Notes: generated from the sequence alone by a model not told the origin. DNA of 64,000 nucleotides from Mycolicibacterium sp. J2 (GCF_026240945.1 NZ_JAPFPY010000001.1:62001-126000), one strand, 5' to 3'; positions 17,102-25,006 are shown, numbered from the stretch's first letter. Numbers and translations: made by a program.

Positions 17102-17856
17102 TCCGGCAATCCCGGGTACACGCCCGGCGGCTGCTGCTGGGGTGGTGGCGCGCCCCGGTGGTGCTCATCCAGTCGCTGATCTTCCCGACTTTCCTGCTCA
17201 TCGTGTACGCATTGGTGGTCGGCGCCTCGGTGCGACAGCTGACCGGGTCCAGCAGCCTCTACGGCCTGGTGCCGATGTGCGCCGTGGCCGGGGCGCTGTT
17301 CGGCGCGATGGGCACCGGGGCCGCGATACCCGAGGAGCGGGAGGCCGGACTGCTGAGCCGGTTGTGGGTGCTGCCCGTGCACCGGGCCAGCGCGCTGTGC
17401 GGGCGGCTGCTCGCGGAGAGCGCCCGCGCTTTGACCGGCGCGGTGGTGCTCACCGCGGTCGGACTGGCGATGGGTTTGCGCTTCACCGAAGGCTGGCCGG
17501 GCGCAATGGGATTCGTGCTCATCCCGGTGTTGATGGTGGTCGGCTTCTCGACGGTCGTCGTGGCGGTGGCCGTGCAGTCCGGCGGCAAGAACATCATCAC
17601 GGGATTGTCGACGGTGTGCTTTCTGCTGCTGTTCTTCAATTCCGGGATGGTGCCGGTCGACGTGTTCCCGGGATGGGTGCAACCGATCGTGCGGGCCCAG
17701 CCGATGTCACCGGCCATCGAGGCGATGCGCGGGCTGGCCGGCGGCGGACCGGTGCTGTGGCCGGTGCTGCAATCGGTGGCCTGGGTTGCCGGACTCGTCG
17801 CCGTGTTCGGTCCGATCGCCGTGCGCGGGTACCGGCTGGCCGCCGAGAATCCGTGA
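17098..17856 (+). CDS. DrrC-type ABC transporter permease, second subunit
   Basis: A 252-residue ABC-2 family membrane protein with six hydrophobic segments. IPEEREAGLLSRLWVLPVHR in the middle and VRAQPMSPAIEAMRGLAGGG near the end are family signatures. It starts with an ATGA overlap on the first permease. The pair plus ATPase resembles drrABC lipid or drug exporters of mycobacteria. If the upstream iron box is real, export of a siderophore or an iron-responsive lipid is possible; this is inference. Confidence 0.88.
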   Translation: MIRQSRVHARRLLLGWWRAPVVLIQSLIFPTFLLIVYALVVGASVRQLTGSSSLYGLVPMCAVAGALFGAMGTGAAIPEEREAGLLSRLWVLPVHRASALCGRLLAESARALTGAVVLTAVGLAMGLRFTEGWPGAMGFVLIPVLMVVGFSTVVVAVAVQSGGKNIITGLSTVCFLLLFFNSGMVPVDVFPGWVQPIVRAQPMSPAIEAMRGLAGGGPVLWPVLQSVAWVAGLVAVFGPIAVRGYRLAAENP

Positions 17857-17878
17857 TGGACCGTGATAGACAGGGTGG

Positions 17879-18277
17879 ATGGAAATCCTGGCCAGCCGGA
17901 TGCTCGTCAGGCCGGCGGACTATCCGAAATCCGTATCGTTCTACCGCGATCAGATCGGGCTGGCGATCGCCCGTGAATACGGCGCGGGCACGGTGTTCTA
18001 CGCCGGCCAGTCGCTACTCGAGGTGGCCGGCCACGGCGAGCCGACTGCCGGCGCAGCTGGGCGAGCGGAGCGACGCGATATTGCACTGTGGCTGCAGGTC
18101 CGCGATGTCTACGCCACGCAAGCAGAGTTGGCCGGCCGCGGGGTGACCGTCACCAGGCCCGCCCAGGAGGAGCCCTGGGGCCTGCACGAAATGCACGTCA
18201 CCGATCCGGACGGCATACTGCTGATCTTCGTCGAGGTGCCGCCCACCCATCCTTTGCGCCGCGACGTCCGCAACTGA
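17879..18277 (+). CDS. Glyoxalase/VOC-superfamily protein (Rv0546c-like)
   Basis: A 132-residue protein of the glyoxalase/bleomycin-resistance fold. FYRDQIGLAI near residue 22 and the C-terminal MHVTDPDGILLIFVEV, with the usual Asp-Pro-Asp-Gly turn, show the fold. The function is unknown. An Ala/Arg-rich insertion near residue 60 (AAGRAERRD) is encoded by GGCGAGCGGAGCGACG, a short sequence that also occurs twice upstream of hemA. The position near menB follows the order I recall from M. tuberculosis, though an accessory island separates them here. Confidence 0.8.
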   Translation: MEILASRMLVRPADYPKSVSFYRDQIGLAIAREYGAGTVFYAGQSLLEVAGHGEPTAGAAGRAERRDIALWLQVRDVYATQAELAGRGVTVTRPAQEEPWGLHEMHVTDPDGILLIFVEVPPTHPLRRDVRN

Positions 18278-18287
18278 GAGGAAGCCT

Positions 18288-18608
18288 GTGCCCGAGACCA
18301 AGATCACCGTCATCTACGACAACCCGACCGATCCTGCCGCGTTCGAGAGCGCTTACCCCGCAGAGCAATTGGAGGCCGCCCGGCGCATCCCGGGATATCT
18401 GCGGTTCGAGGCGTCCAAGGTGTGGCCGAAGGAGGACGGTAGCCCGACGCCGGCCTACCGGTCGATAGACCTCTATTACGCCGACTATGACGCCGCCAGC
18501 GCCGCCGTCACCACGCCCGAGGCCGGCGAGTTCTTCGCCGCGATGGCTCGGCTGTCCACCGGTGGCGTCCGGGTGTTGTTCTCCGAAATCGAGATCCCGC
18601 AGTTCTGA
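18288..18608 (+). CDS. EthD-domain protein
   Basis: A 106-residue dimeric alpha/beta-barrel-type protein of the EthD family. ITVIYDNPTDPAAFESAY, RRIPGYLRFEASKVWP and YRSIDLYYADYDAASAAV are typical. EthD proteins accompany catabolic oxygenases or act as small ligand-binding or isomerase-like proteins; the role here is unknown. GTG 18288 follows GAGAGGAAG, and the gene is 10 bases after the glyoxalase gene, so the two form an operon. Confidence 0.8.
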   Translation: MPETKITVIYDNPTDPAAFESAYPAEQLEAARRIPGYLRFEASKVWPKEDGSPTPAYRSIDLYYADYDAASAAVTTPEAGEFFAAMARLSTGGVRVLFSEIEIPQF

Positions 18609-18623
18609 ACGGCCCTGCACGAC

Positions 18624-18654
18624 AACACCCCCGGTCCAGTGGGCCGGGGGTGTT
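18624..18654. terminator. Bidirectional hairpin terminator between convergent genes
   Basis: The 11-bp arms AACACCCCCGG (18624-18634) and CCGGGGGTGTT (18644-18654) pair perfectly around a 9-base loop, followed by CTGTTC. It lies between the EthD gene and the convergent DUF3349 gene and can serve both directions. Confidence 0.75.
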
Positions 18655-18667
18655 CTGTTCGAGGCGG

Positions 18668-18976
18668 TTATCTGGCCGGCGCGGCCAACGGCCAGCCGAC
18701 CGAGGCCAGCCGCGAGGCGACCTGGTGGATCTCCTCGGGGTTGGGCTCCTTCTCGATGATCTGGTGCACGGCGGCGTGGATCTCCGCCTCCGTCACCGGC
18801 GAGTCACCGTCGCTGGAGCGCAGGATGGACTGCGCGGCCTTGACGACCTCTTCCTCGGTGAGTGACCGCTTCAGCAGGGCCAGCAGGGCGAAATAGTCCT
18901 TGGGCGGCACGCCTTCCGGGTAACCCTTGTGCAGCCAGGTGAGCACATTCTCGATGACGCCGGTGTTCTCGGTCAT
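18668..18976 (-). CDS. DUF3349 family protein (Rv0543c-like), copy 1
   Basis: A 102-residue helical cytoplasmic protein. The family hallmarks are WLHKGYPEGVPPKDYFALLALLKR (described in part), SLTEEEVVKAAQSIL and the terminal VASRLASVGWPL. A solution structure of the M. tuberculosis homologue exists (from memory), but no function is known. It is the downstream gene of the pitA cluster. A paralogue lies at 20772 on the other side of pitA, divergently transcribed. Confidence 0.85.
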   Translation of the reverse strand: MTENTGVIENVLTWLHKGYPEGVPPKDYFALLALLKRSLTEEEVVKAAQSILRSSDGDSPVTEAEIHAAVHQIIEKEPNPEEIHQVASRLASVGWPLAAPAR

Positions 18977-18986
18977 GGTCGGTGGC

Positions 18987-19271
18987 TCACTTACCCGGGA
19001 TGAACGGGACGGGGTTGAAACCGAAGTGGTGGATGATGGTGGCCTTGGTGATCCACAGGATGCCGATCAGCACCACCACCCCGACGAGGGCGAACAGCAG
19101 CAGCCCGAGCGCCCGCAGTGCCGGGTTGGGGGCCTGTGCGGTGCCGTCGTTGTTGGTGCCGCCCGATCCGCTGGAGAAGGCCACCAGCCCGGTGGCGAAC
19201 AGCGCGGGCAGGCCGGCACCCAGGATGAGTCCCACCACCAGCACCTTGAGGATTGCCTCTACGTAAGTCAT
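18987..19271 (-). CDS. Small membrane protein of the pitA operon (Rv0544c-like)
   Basis: A 94-residue protein with two membrane segments, residues 8-31 (VLVVGLILGAGLPALFATGL) and about 54-75 (LGLLLFALVGVVVLIGILW). A Gly/Ser/Asn-rich loop lies between them and the tail ends in FNPVPFIPGK. ATG 19271 is chosen because AGAAGGA precedes it. It sits 10 bases before the DUF3349 gene and 28 bases after pitA, so it may be an accessory subunit of phosphate transport. Function unknown. Confidence 0.8.
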   Translation of the reverse strand: MTYVEAILKVLVVGLILGAGLPALFATGLVAFSSGSGGTNNDGTAQAPNPALRALGLLLFALVGVVVLIGILWITKATIIHHFGFNPVPFIPGK

Positions 19272-19299
19272 TGCGTCACATTCCTTCTCGTCGCGTCGA

Positions 19300-20538
19300 T
19301 CAGACGGCGGCTTTGTCGGGGCGGGTCTCGCGAACCTCGGCGGGCACCACCGAGTTGGTCGACTCGTCCCAGTCGGCGTTGACGTTGCTGTGGTCCACCT
19401 TCTGCTGCTGGGCACGCCAGTACATGTAGCCCGAGAGCGCCACCAGGATCACGAAGATGACGCCGTCCCCGACGAGCTGGGACCCGGTGGCCGACTTGAG
19501 CCCGAAGGACAGCCAGTAGGACAGCGCACCCACCAGCGCGGCGGCCGGCAGGGTGATCAGCCAGGCCATGGCCATCCGGCCCGCGACCGCCCAGCGCACC
19601 TCGGCGCCCGGCTTGCCGACACCGCTCCCGAGGATCGAGCCGGTGGCGACGTGGGTGGTGGACAGCGCCATGCCGGCGGCCGACGAGCTCAGGATGATGG
19701 CGGCCGACGAGGCCTCGGCGGCCAGGCCCTGCGGCGACTCGATCTCGACGAGGCCCTTACCCAAGGTGCGGATGACGCGCCAGCCGCCGATGTAGGTGCC
19801 CAGCCCGATGGCCAGGGCGCAGGAGGCGATGATCCAGAACGGCAGGCCGTCCTTCTTCACATCGCCGGTGAGATGCCCGGTGGTGATGAGCGCCAGGGCG
19901 ATGACGCCCATGGTCTTCTGCGCGTCGTTGGTACCGTGCGACAGCGCCACCAGCGAGGCGGTGGCGATCTGGCCCCAGCGGAAGCCGTCCTCGCGGCGCT
20001 TCTTCATGACGTTGCGGGTGATCCGGTAGACCAGCCAGGTGCCGACGGCAGCCACCAGGCCGGCGATGAACGGGGCGGCCAGCGCGGGGATGATCACCTT
20101 CTGGAACACGCCGGGCCAGTTGACCCCGGACAGGCCGAGCGCCGCCAGGCCGGCACCGATCAGCCCGCCGAAGAGCGCATGCGACGAGCTGGACGGGATG
20201 CCGAACAACCAGGTGAGCAGGTTCCACAGGATGCCGCCGATGAGGCCGGCGAAGATGATGGTCAAGCCCATCGACGCGTCGATGCCGGACAGCAGATGTC
20301 CGGTCTTGCTGTCCTGCACCTTCAGCACCGACGTGGTCACGGTGACGGCCACCTCGACCGAGAGGAAAGCGCCGACCAGGTTGAGCACACCGGCGAGGAT
20401 CACGGCGGTCTTGGGCTTCAGCGCACCGGTGGCGATCGACGTCGCCATCGCATTTCCGGTGTCGTGAAATCCGTTGGTGAAGTCGAAAGCCAGCGCTGTC
20501 CCAATCAACAGCACCAGGATGATCATCTCTGCGCTCAT
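19300..20538 (-). CDS. pitA: Low-affinity inorganic phosphate transporter PitA
   Basis: A 412-residue PiT-family (PHO4) metal-phosphate/proton symporter with about ten membrane segments. The duplicated family signature appears as FDFTNGFHDTGNAMATSIATG in the N-terminal half (residues 17-37, given in part) and SHGTNDAQKTMGVIAL in the C-terminal half. ATG 20538 is chosen from the start of the first membrane helix. The 233-base upstream gap holds a PHO-box-like repeat, so phosphate-responsive control by SenX3-RegX3 is likely. Two small genes follow in the same operon. Confidence 0.95.
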   Translation of the reverse strand: MSAEMIILVLLIGTALAFDFTNGFHDTGNAMATSIATGALKPKTAVILAGVLNLVGAFLSVEVAVTVTTSVLKVQDSKTGHLLSGIDASMGLTIIFAGLIGGILWNLLTWLFGIPSSSSHALFGGLIGAGLAALGLSGVNWPGVFQKVIIPALAAPFIAGLVAAVGTWLVYRITRNVMKKRREDGFRWGQIATASLVALSHGTNDAQKTMGVIALALITTGHLTGDVKKDGLPFWIIASCALAIGLGTYIGGWRVIRTLGKGLVEIESPQGLAAEASSAAIILSSSAAGMALSTTHVATGSILGSGVGKPGAEVRWAVAGRMAMAWLITLPAAALVGALSYWLSFGLKSATGSQLVGDGVIFVILVALSGYMYWRAQQQKVDHSNVNADWDESTNSVVPAEVRETRPDKAAV

Positions 20539-20633
20539 GGCGCTAATTCTGGGGTAACGCCATCCCGTTTGACCAGCGGGTAGGGCGCCTACCAATATGG
20601 TCTGACCAGGCGATTTTCAACTGCCCCACAGGA

Positions 20634-20673
20634 GTTCACCCAGTGTTCATCTTAACGCCCCGGTGCGTTCTCC
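20634..20673 (+). promoter_or_regulatory. PHO-box-like direct repeats (RegX3/PhoP type)
   Basis: GTTCACC (20634-20640), GTTCATC (20645-20651) and GTTCTCC (20667-20673) are spaced at exact multiples of 11 bases (11 and 22). The 11-base GTTCACC unit is the PhoP/RegX3 PHO box of actinobacteria. The array lies about 100 bases upstream of pitA and 100-140 bases upstream of the divergent DUF3349 gene, and reads toward the latter. The rest of the 20539-20771 gap shows nothing further that I can assign. Confidence 0.6.
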
Positions 20674-20771
20674 TGAGAACGGACATGGCAGCTGATTTGT
20701 CTGTCCGCGACGGAAGCAGGCCGTGACGGCGGGCACTACCATCGATGCGACTCGAGGGAGGAGGACGAGCC

Positions 20772-21083
20772 GTGAACGCGTTTCTCGCAAAGATCGTGGC
20801 GTGGCTGAACGCCGGCTATCCCGAGGGTGTTCCGGGCCCTGATCGCGTGCCACTGATGGCACTGCTCACCCGCCGGCTCAGCAATGACGAGGTCAAGGCC
20901 GTCGCCCAGGACCTCATCGACCGCGGCGAGTTCGACCATATCGACATCGGCGTGTTGATCACCCAGATCACCGACGAGTTGCCCCGCGAAGAAGACGTGG
21001 AACGAGTGCGGAATCGGCTGGCCGCCAAGGGCTGGCCGCTCGACGACCCACGGGACGACGACCCGGACGAGGAGACCCCATAA
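20772..21083 (+). CDS. DUF3349 family protein, copy 2
   Basis: A 103-residue paralogue of the protein at 18668. WLNAGYPEGVPGPDRVPLMALL, RLSNDEVKAVAQDLI and RNRLAAKGWPLDD align with the first copy, and the tail is strongly acidic. GTG 20772 is preferred to ATG 20745 because GAGGGAGGAGGA lies directly in front of it. It is the first gene of the unit containing menE and is divergent from pitA, downstream of a PHO-box-like array. Confidence 0.85.
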   Translation: MNAFLAKIVAWLNAGYPEGVPGPDRVPLMALLTRRLSNDEVKAVAQDLIDRGEFDHIDIGVLITQITDELPREEDVERVRNRLAAKGWPLDDPRDDDPDEETP

Positions 21084-21151
21084 CCGTCCTGCGCCCGCTG
21101 CCCATCGAGCCCGGCGCGGCGGCCCTGTCGGCGCTGCCCGCGATCGAGGCG

Positions 21152-22234
21152 GTGCTGTCCGGGCAAAACCCCGGTGCGCTGCTGCCCGTCCCGGCCGACG
21201 ACCCGCGCCAGCGCGCCCTGCTGACCGACGCACTTCACGCCGGCAAGCCCGTCGGCGAGAACATCGCCGTGGTGGTGCCGACCTCCGGCACCACCGGCAT
21301 CCCCAAGGGCGCCATGCTGTCGGTCACGGCGTTGACCACGAGCGCACACGCCACCCATGAACGCCTCGGCGGGCCCGGCCACTGGCTGCTGGCGTTACCC
21401 GCCCATCACATCGCCGGGTTGCAGGTGTTGGTGCGCAGCGCGCTGGCCGGCACCACGCCCGTGGCGATCCCGGCAAGCTTCGCTGCCACCGAACTGGTCT
21501 CGGCGGTCGCCGCGATGGGGTCCGGCCGGCGCTACGCCTCACTGGTGGCCGCGCAACTGGTCAAGCTGCTCGACGAGCCGGCCGCGGTGGCGGCGCTGGC
21601 ACATCTGGACGCGGTGTTGATCGGCGGTGGCCCGATGCCGGCGGGGGTCGGTGAACGAGCCGCCGACGCCGGGATCCGGGTGATACGCACCTATGGCATG
21701 AGCGAGACCGCAGGTGGCTGCGTCTACGACGGCCGGGCACTGGCCGGTGTGCAGGTCCGCATCGACGACGGCCGGGTGGTGCTCGGCGGCCCCATGGTGG
21801 CCGACGGCTATCGCAATCCGGTGAACCCGGACCCCTTCGCCGAGCCGGGCTGGTTCCGCACCGACGACCTCGGCGCGCTCGACGGTTCCGGGACGCTGTC
21901 GATCCTCGGCCGGGTCGACGACGCCATCAGCACCGGTGGGCTCACCGTGTTACCGCAATTGGTGGAAAACGCCATGGCCGGCCATCCCGCGGTGGCCGAG
22001 TGCGCGGTGTTCGGGGTTCCCGATGCGCGGCTGGGACAACGGGTGGCCGCGGCCGTCGTGGTGGTTCCCGGTGCCGCGGTACCGGCCCTGACCGAGATCC
22101 GCGCACTCATCGCGGACACGCTGGATGTGACCGCCGCACCGCGCGAGATCCACGTCGTCGATGCGCTGCCCCGGCGCGGGATCGGCAAACTGGACCGAAA
22201 AGCACTTTCCCTGCGGTTCGGTGACCCCGGATGA
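21152..22234 (+). CDS. menE: O-succinylbenzoate-CoA ligase MenE
   Basis: An ATP-dependent ligase making O-succinylbenzoyl-CoA, the substrate of MenB, in menaquinone synthesis. It is a short ANL enzyme of about 360 residues. VPTSGTTGIPKGAML is the P-loop, PAHHIAGLQVLVRS and TYGMSETAGGCVYDG are MenE-specific motifs, TDDLGALDGSG is A7 and RRGIGKLDRKAL near the end holds the catalytic lysine. GTG 21152 is the first canonical start in frame. The frame is open back to ATA 21080, which overlaps the previous stop and follows GAGGAGA, so translation may begin there with 24 extra residues. Confidence 0.9.
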   Translation: MLSGQNPGALLPVPADDPRQRALLTDALHAGKPVGENIAVVVPTSGTTGIPKGAMLSVTALTTSAHATHERLGGPGHWLLALPAHHIAGLQVLVRSALAGTTPVAIPASFAATELVSAVAAMGSGRRYASLVAAQLVKLLDEPAAVAALAHLDAVLIGGGPMPAGVGERAADAGIRVIRTYGMSETAGGCVYDGRALAGVQVRIDDGRVVLGGPMVADGYRNPVNPDPFAEPGWFRTDDLGALDGSGTLSILGRVDDAISTGGLTVLPQLVENAMAGHPAVAECAVFGVPDARLGQRVAAAVVVVPGAAVPALTEIRALIADTLDVTAAPREIHVVDALPRRGIGKLDRKALSLRFGDPG

Positions 22235-22857
22235 TGGAGGGTATGCGTACCGAGGTCACGACCGCCGACGAACTCCGGACCATCGTCGGGGAGCCCACCG
22301 CCGCCGTCGCCAACAAGGTCGCCGACCGGCTCTCCGATATCCACCGGGATTGGATCGCGCACTCGCCCCTGTGCTTCGTCGCCACCACCGACGCCCAGGG
22401 CCGGGTCGACGTCTCCCCCAAAGGTGACCCGGCCGGCTTCGTGCACGTGCTGGACGCGCACACCATCGCCATCCCGGAACGCCCCGGCAACAAGCGGGTG
22501 GACGGTTACCTCAACGTGCTGCAGAACCCGCGGGTGGGCACACTGTTCGTCATACCCGGACGTGGGGATACCGTGCGCGTCAACGGGTGCGCCAAGATTC
22601 TTTCCGACGCACCGTATTTCGACGCGATGGCCGTCAAGGGCAAACGCCCCATCCTGGCCCTCGAAGTCACCGTCGAAGAAGTGTTCTTCCACTGCGCCAA
22701 GGCGTTCCTGCGTTCGGACGCGTGGAAGCCGGAGACCTGGAACCCCGAGGCGATGCCCAGCACGGCGCAGCTGGCCCGCTCGTTCAAGCCGGACCAGTCA
22801 CTGGAACAACTGCAGGCGTACTACGCCGAGGACCACCTGCGCACACTGCTCTACTGA
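22231..22857 (+). CDS. Pyridoxamine 5'-phosphate oxidase-family flavin protein
   Basis: A 208-residue split-barrel FMN/F420-binding protein of the MSMEG_1061-like PPOX group. SPLCFVATTDAQGRVDVSPKG (described in part), PGNKRVDGYLNVLQNPRVGT and GDTVRVNGCAKI are typical. The substrate is unknown. ATG 22231 overlaps the menE stop (ATGA); a second ATG at 22243 also fits. It is probably co-translated with menE, but a role in menaquinone synthesis is not established. Confidence 0.8.
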   Translation: MMEGMRTEVTTADELRTIVGEPTAAVANKVADRLSDIHRDWIAHSPLCFVATTDAQGRVDVSPKGDPAGFVHVLDAHTIAIPERPGNKRVDGYLNVLQNPRVGTLFVIPGRGDTVRVNGCAKILSDAPYFDAMAVKGKRPILALEVTVEEVFFHCAKAFLRSDAWKPETWNPEAMPSTAQLARSFKPDQSLEQLQAYYAEDHLRTLLY

Positions 22858-22870
22858 CTTGCTGAACCGG

Positions 22871-23668
22871 TCAGCGCACCAGGATCGCCCGGGTGTACAG
22901 CAGTTGAAAACCCTTGCGCTGCACGTTCTGCTGCGATCGCGATCCTGGTGAGGTGGTGACCACGGCGATATCGGCGCCTGCGCCGTCCGCATCGGACAGC
23001 CGGGCGGACAGCAGCGCGCTCTGCACTCCGCGCCGACGGAACGCCGGCGCGGTGGCGGCCCCGGTCAGCTGCGCGACCCCATCGGTGATACGCATGCTGG
23101 CCCCGCCCGCGATGGCGTCACGTGAGCAGCGCGCCAGGTAGGTCACCGCGCCGGCGGCGACCATATCCCGCACCGCCGCGGCGAGCACGTCACGCGGGAA
23201 CTCCTCATGGCTGGGCACTCCCTCGGTGTCGGGGTGTGCGAAGCCGTCGACGACCACGTCGACCCAGGCTTGCAGCTCGTCGGCACGGGCCTTGTCGACC
23301 CGGACGCCCGGCACTCCGGGCTCGGCGACGGGCCGGGTGCCGAGCACGTTCTCGAACGAGACCAGCCGGTAGCCGCGGCCGGTCAACATGGCGCCGATCT
23401 GCGGGTCGGCCAAATTCGACAGCTCCACCTGGACGGCCGCTCCGCGCCGGGCGTAATCCCGTTCGATCTCGTCGAGTTCGATGTCGGTGGGCACCCCACC
23501 GAAGCCGAGACCCACCACCTTGGTCAGCGGCGAATCGGGCCCGGCGAAGCATGCCGCACCGCCGGCCAGCGGACGGACGTCGGTTGCGCCGGCACTGATC
23601 AGCGCCGTCTCGGCGGCCTCGATCCGCGCGGCGAGCTCCGTTCCTGCGAAGATATTCACGGCGCTCAC
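22871..23668 (-). CDS. GNAT-family N-acetyltransferase
   Basis: A 265-residue protein whose C-terminal half is a GNAT domain. The acetyl-CoA-binding motif is GAATAPAFRRRGVQSALL (around residues 203-220), followed by VVTTSPGSRSQQNVQRKGF. The N-terminal half resembles a second, degenerate GNAT repeat. The acceptor is unknown. It converges on the PPOX gene (13-base gap) and is divergent from udgX. Confidence 0.8.
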   Translation of the reverse strand: MSAVNIFAGTELAARIEAAETALISAGATDVRPLAGGAACFAGPDSPLTKVVGLGFGGVPTDIELDEIERDYARRGAAVQVELSNLADPQIGAMLTGRGYRLVSFENVLGTRPVAEPGVPGVRVDKARADELQAWVDVVVDGFAHPDTEGVPSHEEFPRDVLAAAVRDMVAAGAVTYLARCSRDAIAGGASMRITDGVAQLTGAATAPAFRRRGVQSALLSARLSDADGAGADIAVVTTSPGSRSQQNVQRKGFQLLYTRAILVR

Positions 23669-23733
23669 TGTCGCACTGCGCCCATATCACAGTCACGCGA
23701 ATTACGCCGCGCCCCGGCGGGTACCCCGCAGGC

Positions 23734-24396
23734 ATGGACCAACCCGGCGCCGCGGACTTCGTACCCAGCACCCGCAGTTTGTCCGTTCTGGCGGACGCCG
23801 TCGGCGGGTGCCGCGGCTGCGATCTGTACCACGATGCCGATCAGGCGGTGTTCGGCGCCGGGCCGCGGTCGGCCCGCCTGATGCTGGTCGGTGAGCAGCC
23901 GGGCGACCGGGAGGACCGGGCGGGCCAGCCGTTCGTGGGGCCCGCGGGTCGGCTGCTGGACAAGGCGCTCGACGCCGCGTCGGTGGACCGCGCTCAGGTC
24001 TACGTCACCAATGCCGTCAAACACTTCAAGTTCACCGAGCGCGGTAAGCGCCGTATTCACCAGAAGCCGAGCCGGACCGAGGTGGTGGCATGCCGGCCCT
24101 GGCTGCTGGCCGAATTGGCGGCGGTGGCCCCGGAAACCGTGGTCCTGATGGGCGCCACCGCCGCACAATCGTTGTTGGGCAACGACTTCCGGCTCACCGC
24201 GCACCGCGGCGAGGTACTCGCCCTTCCAGACGCGGAGGTACTCGACCTTCCGGACGTGCCCGCACCGGCTCCCGACGTCGTCGTCACGATTCACCCGTCG
24301 GCGGTGCTGCGCGGGCCCGACGACGGACGTGCGGCGGCCTTCGCCTCACTCGTGGAGGACCTCCGCTTCGCCGCGGGCCTGCGCCGCAGCAGGTGA
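23734..24396 (+). CDS. udgX: Type X uracil-DNA glycosylase UdgX
   Basis: A DNA-repair protein that excises uracil and then stays covalently bound to the DNA. It has 220 residues. The class hallmark KRRIH is at residues 105-109, and H109 corresponds in number to the histidine that forms the covalent link in M. smegmatis UdgX (established). GEQPGDREDRAGQPFVGPAG (residues 53-72) is the family motif A and TIHPSAVLRG motif B. The iron-sulphur cysteines are likely in GCRGC (C26, C29), in VACRPW and one further position. Its stop codon abuts the dps stop codon at TGATCA. Confidence 0.93.
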   Translation: MDQPGAADFVPSTRSLSVLADAVGGCRGCDLYHDADQAVFGAGPRSARLMLVGEQPGDREDRAGQPFVGPAGRLLDKALDAASVDRAQVYVTNAVKHFKFTERGKRRIHQKPSRTEVVACRPWLLAELAAVAPETVVLMGATAAQSLLGNDFRLTAHRGEVLALPDAEVLDLPDVPAPAPDVVVTIHPSAVLRGPDDGRAAAFASLVEDLRFAAGLRRSR

Positions 24397-24936
24397 TCAG
24401 CGTGCCGCCGCGGCCGCACCTTTCTCGGTCTGCTCGCCCTCGTTGGCCAGGGTGCCGCCCGCGCTCTCCAGGTGCGCCCGGACGAACCACTGGAACTTCT
24501 CCAACTGACCCGCCTGGTCGATCAGCAGATCCTGGGACACCAAATCCAGGTCGTCGAGCCGCTCGATCGACTTTCGAATATCGGAGATGACCCCGTTGTA
24601 CACGAGATCCAGGGCGGCCAGATGCGCCTGGACCGTGTCGCGGCCCACCGAATAGTCGTCCCACACCCGGTCTTTGAGGATCGCACCGGGCGTACCCTGC
24701 GGTGAGGCTCCGAGGGCCGCGATGCGCTCGGCGACGTCGTCGGCGAAGCCGCGTACCAGTTCCACCTGCGGATCGATCATCTCGTGCACGCCGATGAAGT
24801 TGGGCCCCACCACATTCCAATGCACGTGCTTGAGCGTGAAGTGCAGATCGTTGTAGGTGCTCAGCTGCCGCTGAAGCAGATCGGCGATCTCGCGGCTGTC
24901 TTTGTCGGAGAGTCCGGGAATGGTGAACTCACTCAT
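24397..24936 (-). CDS. dps: Dps ferritin-like DNA-protection protein
   Basis: A dodecameric iron-storage and DNA-binding protein that protects DNA in starvation and oxidative stress. It has 179 residues. The ferroxidase-site region reads HFTLKHVHWNVVGPNFIGVHEMID (quoted in part: HWNVVGPNF), with H39 and H51 visible and D66/E70 in FADDVAER. The C-terminal tail is rich in Glu, Lys and Ala. ATG 24936 follows AAAGGAGCG; a TTG one codon upstream is less likely. A SigF-type promoter lies 39-63 bases upstream, fitting the stationary-phase control known for mycobacterial Dps. Confidence 0.93.
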   Translation of the reverse strand: MSEFTIPGLSDKDSREIADLLQRQLSTYNDLHFTLKHVHWNVVGPNFIGVHEMIDPQVELVRGFADDVAERIAALGASPQGTPGAILKDRVWDDYSVGRDTVQAHLAALDLVYNGVISDIRKSIERLDDLDLVSQDLLIDQAGQLEKFQWFVRAHLESAGGTLANEGEQTEKGAAAAAR

Positions 24937-24974
24937 CAATTCGCTCCTTTACGCAGATGACTTCCGGCTGCGAG

Positions 24975-24999
24975 TACCCCCGTGCGCTCACGACCAATC
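24975..24999 (-). promoter_or_regulatory. SigF-type promoter for dps
   Basis: On the minus strand GATT (24999-24996) and GGGTA (24979-24975) are 16 bases apart, close to the SigF consensus GTTT-N15-17-GGGTA. The -35 box has one mismatch. It would drive dps with a leader of about 30 bases. Confidence 0.5.
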
Positions 25000-25006
25000 A
25001 CGACCG

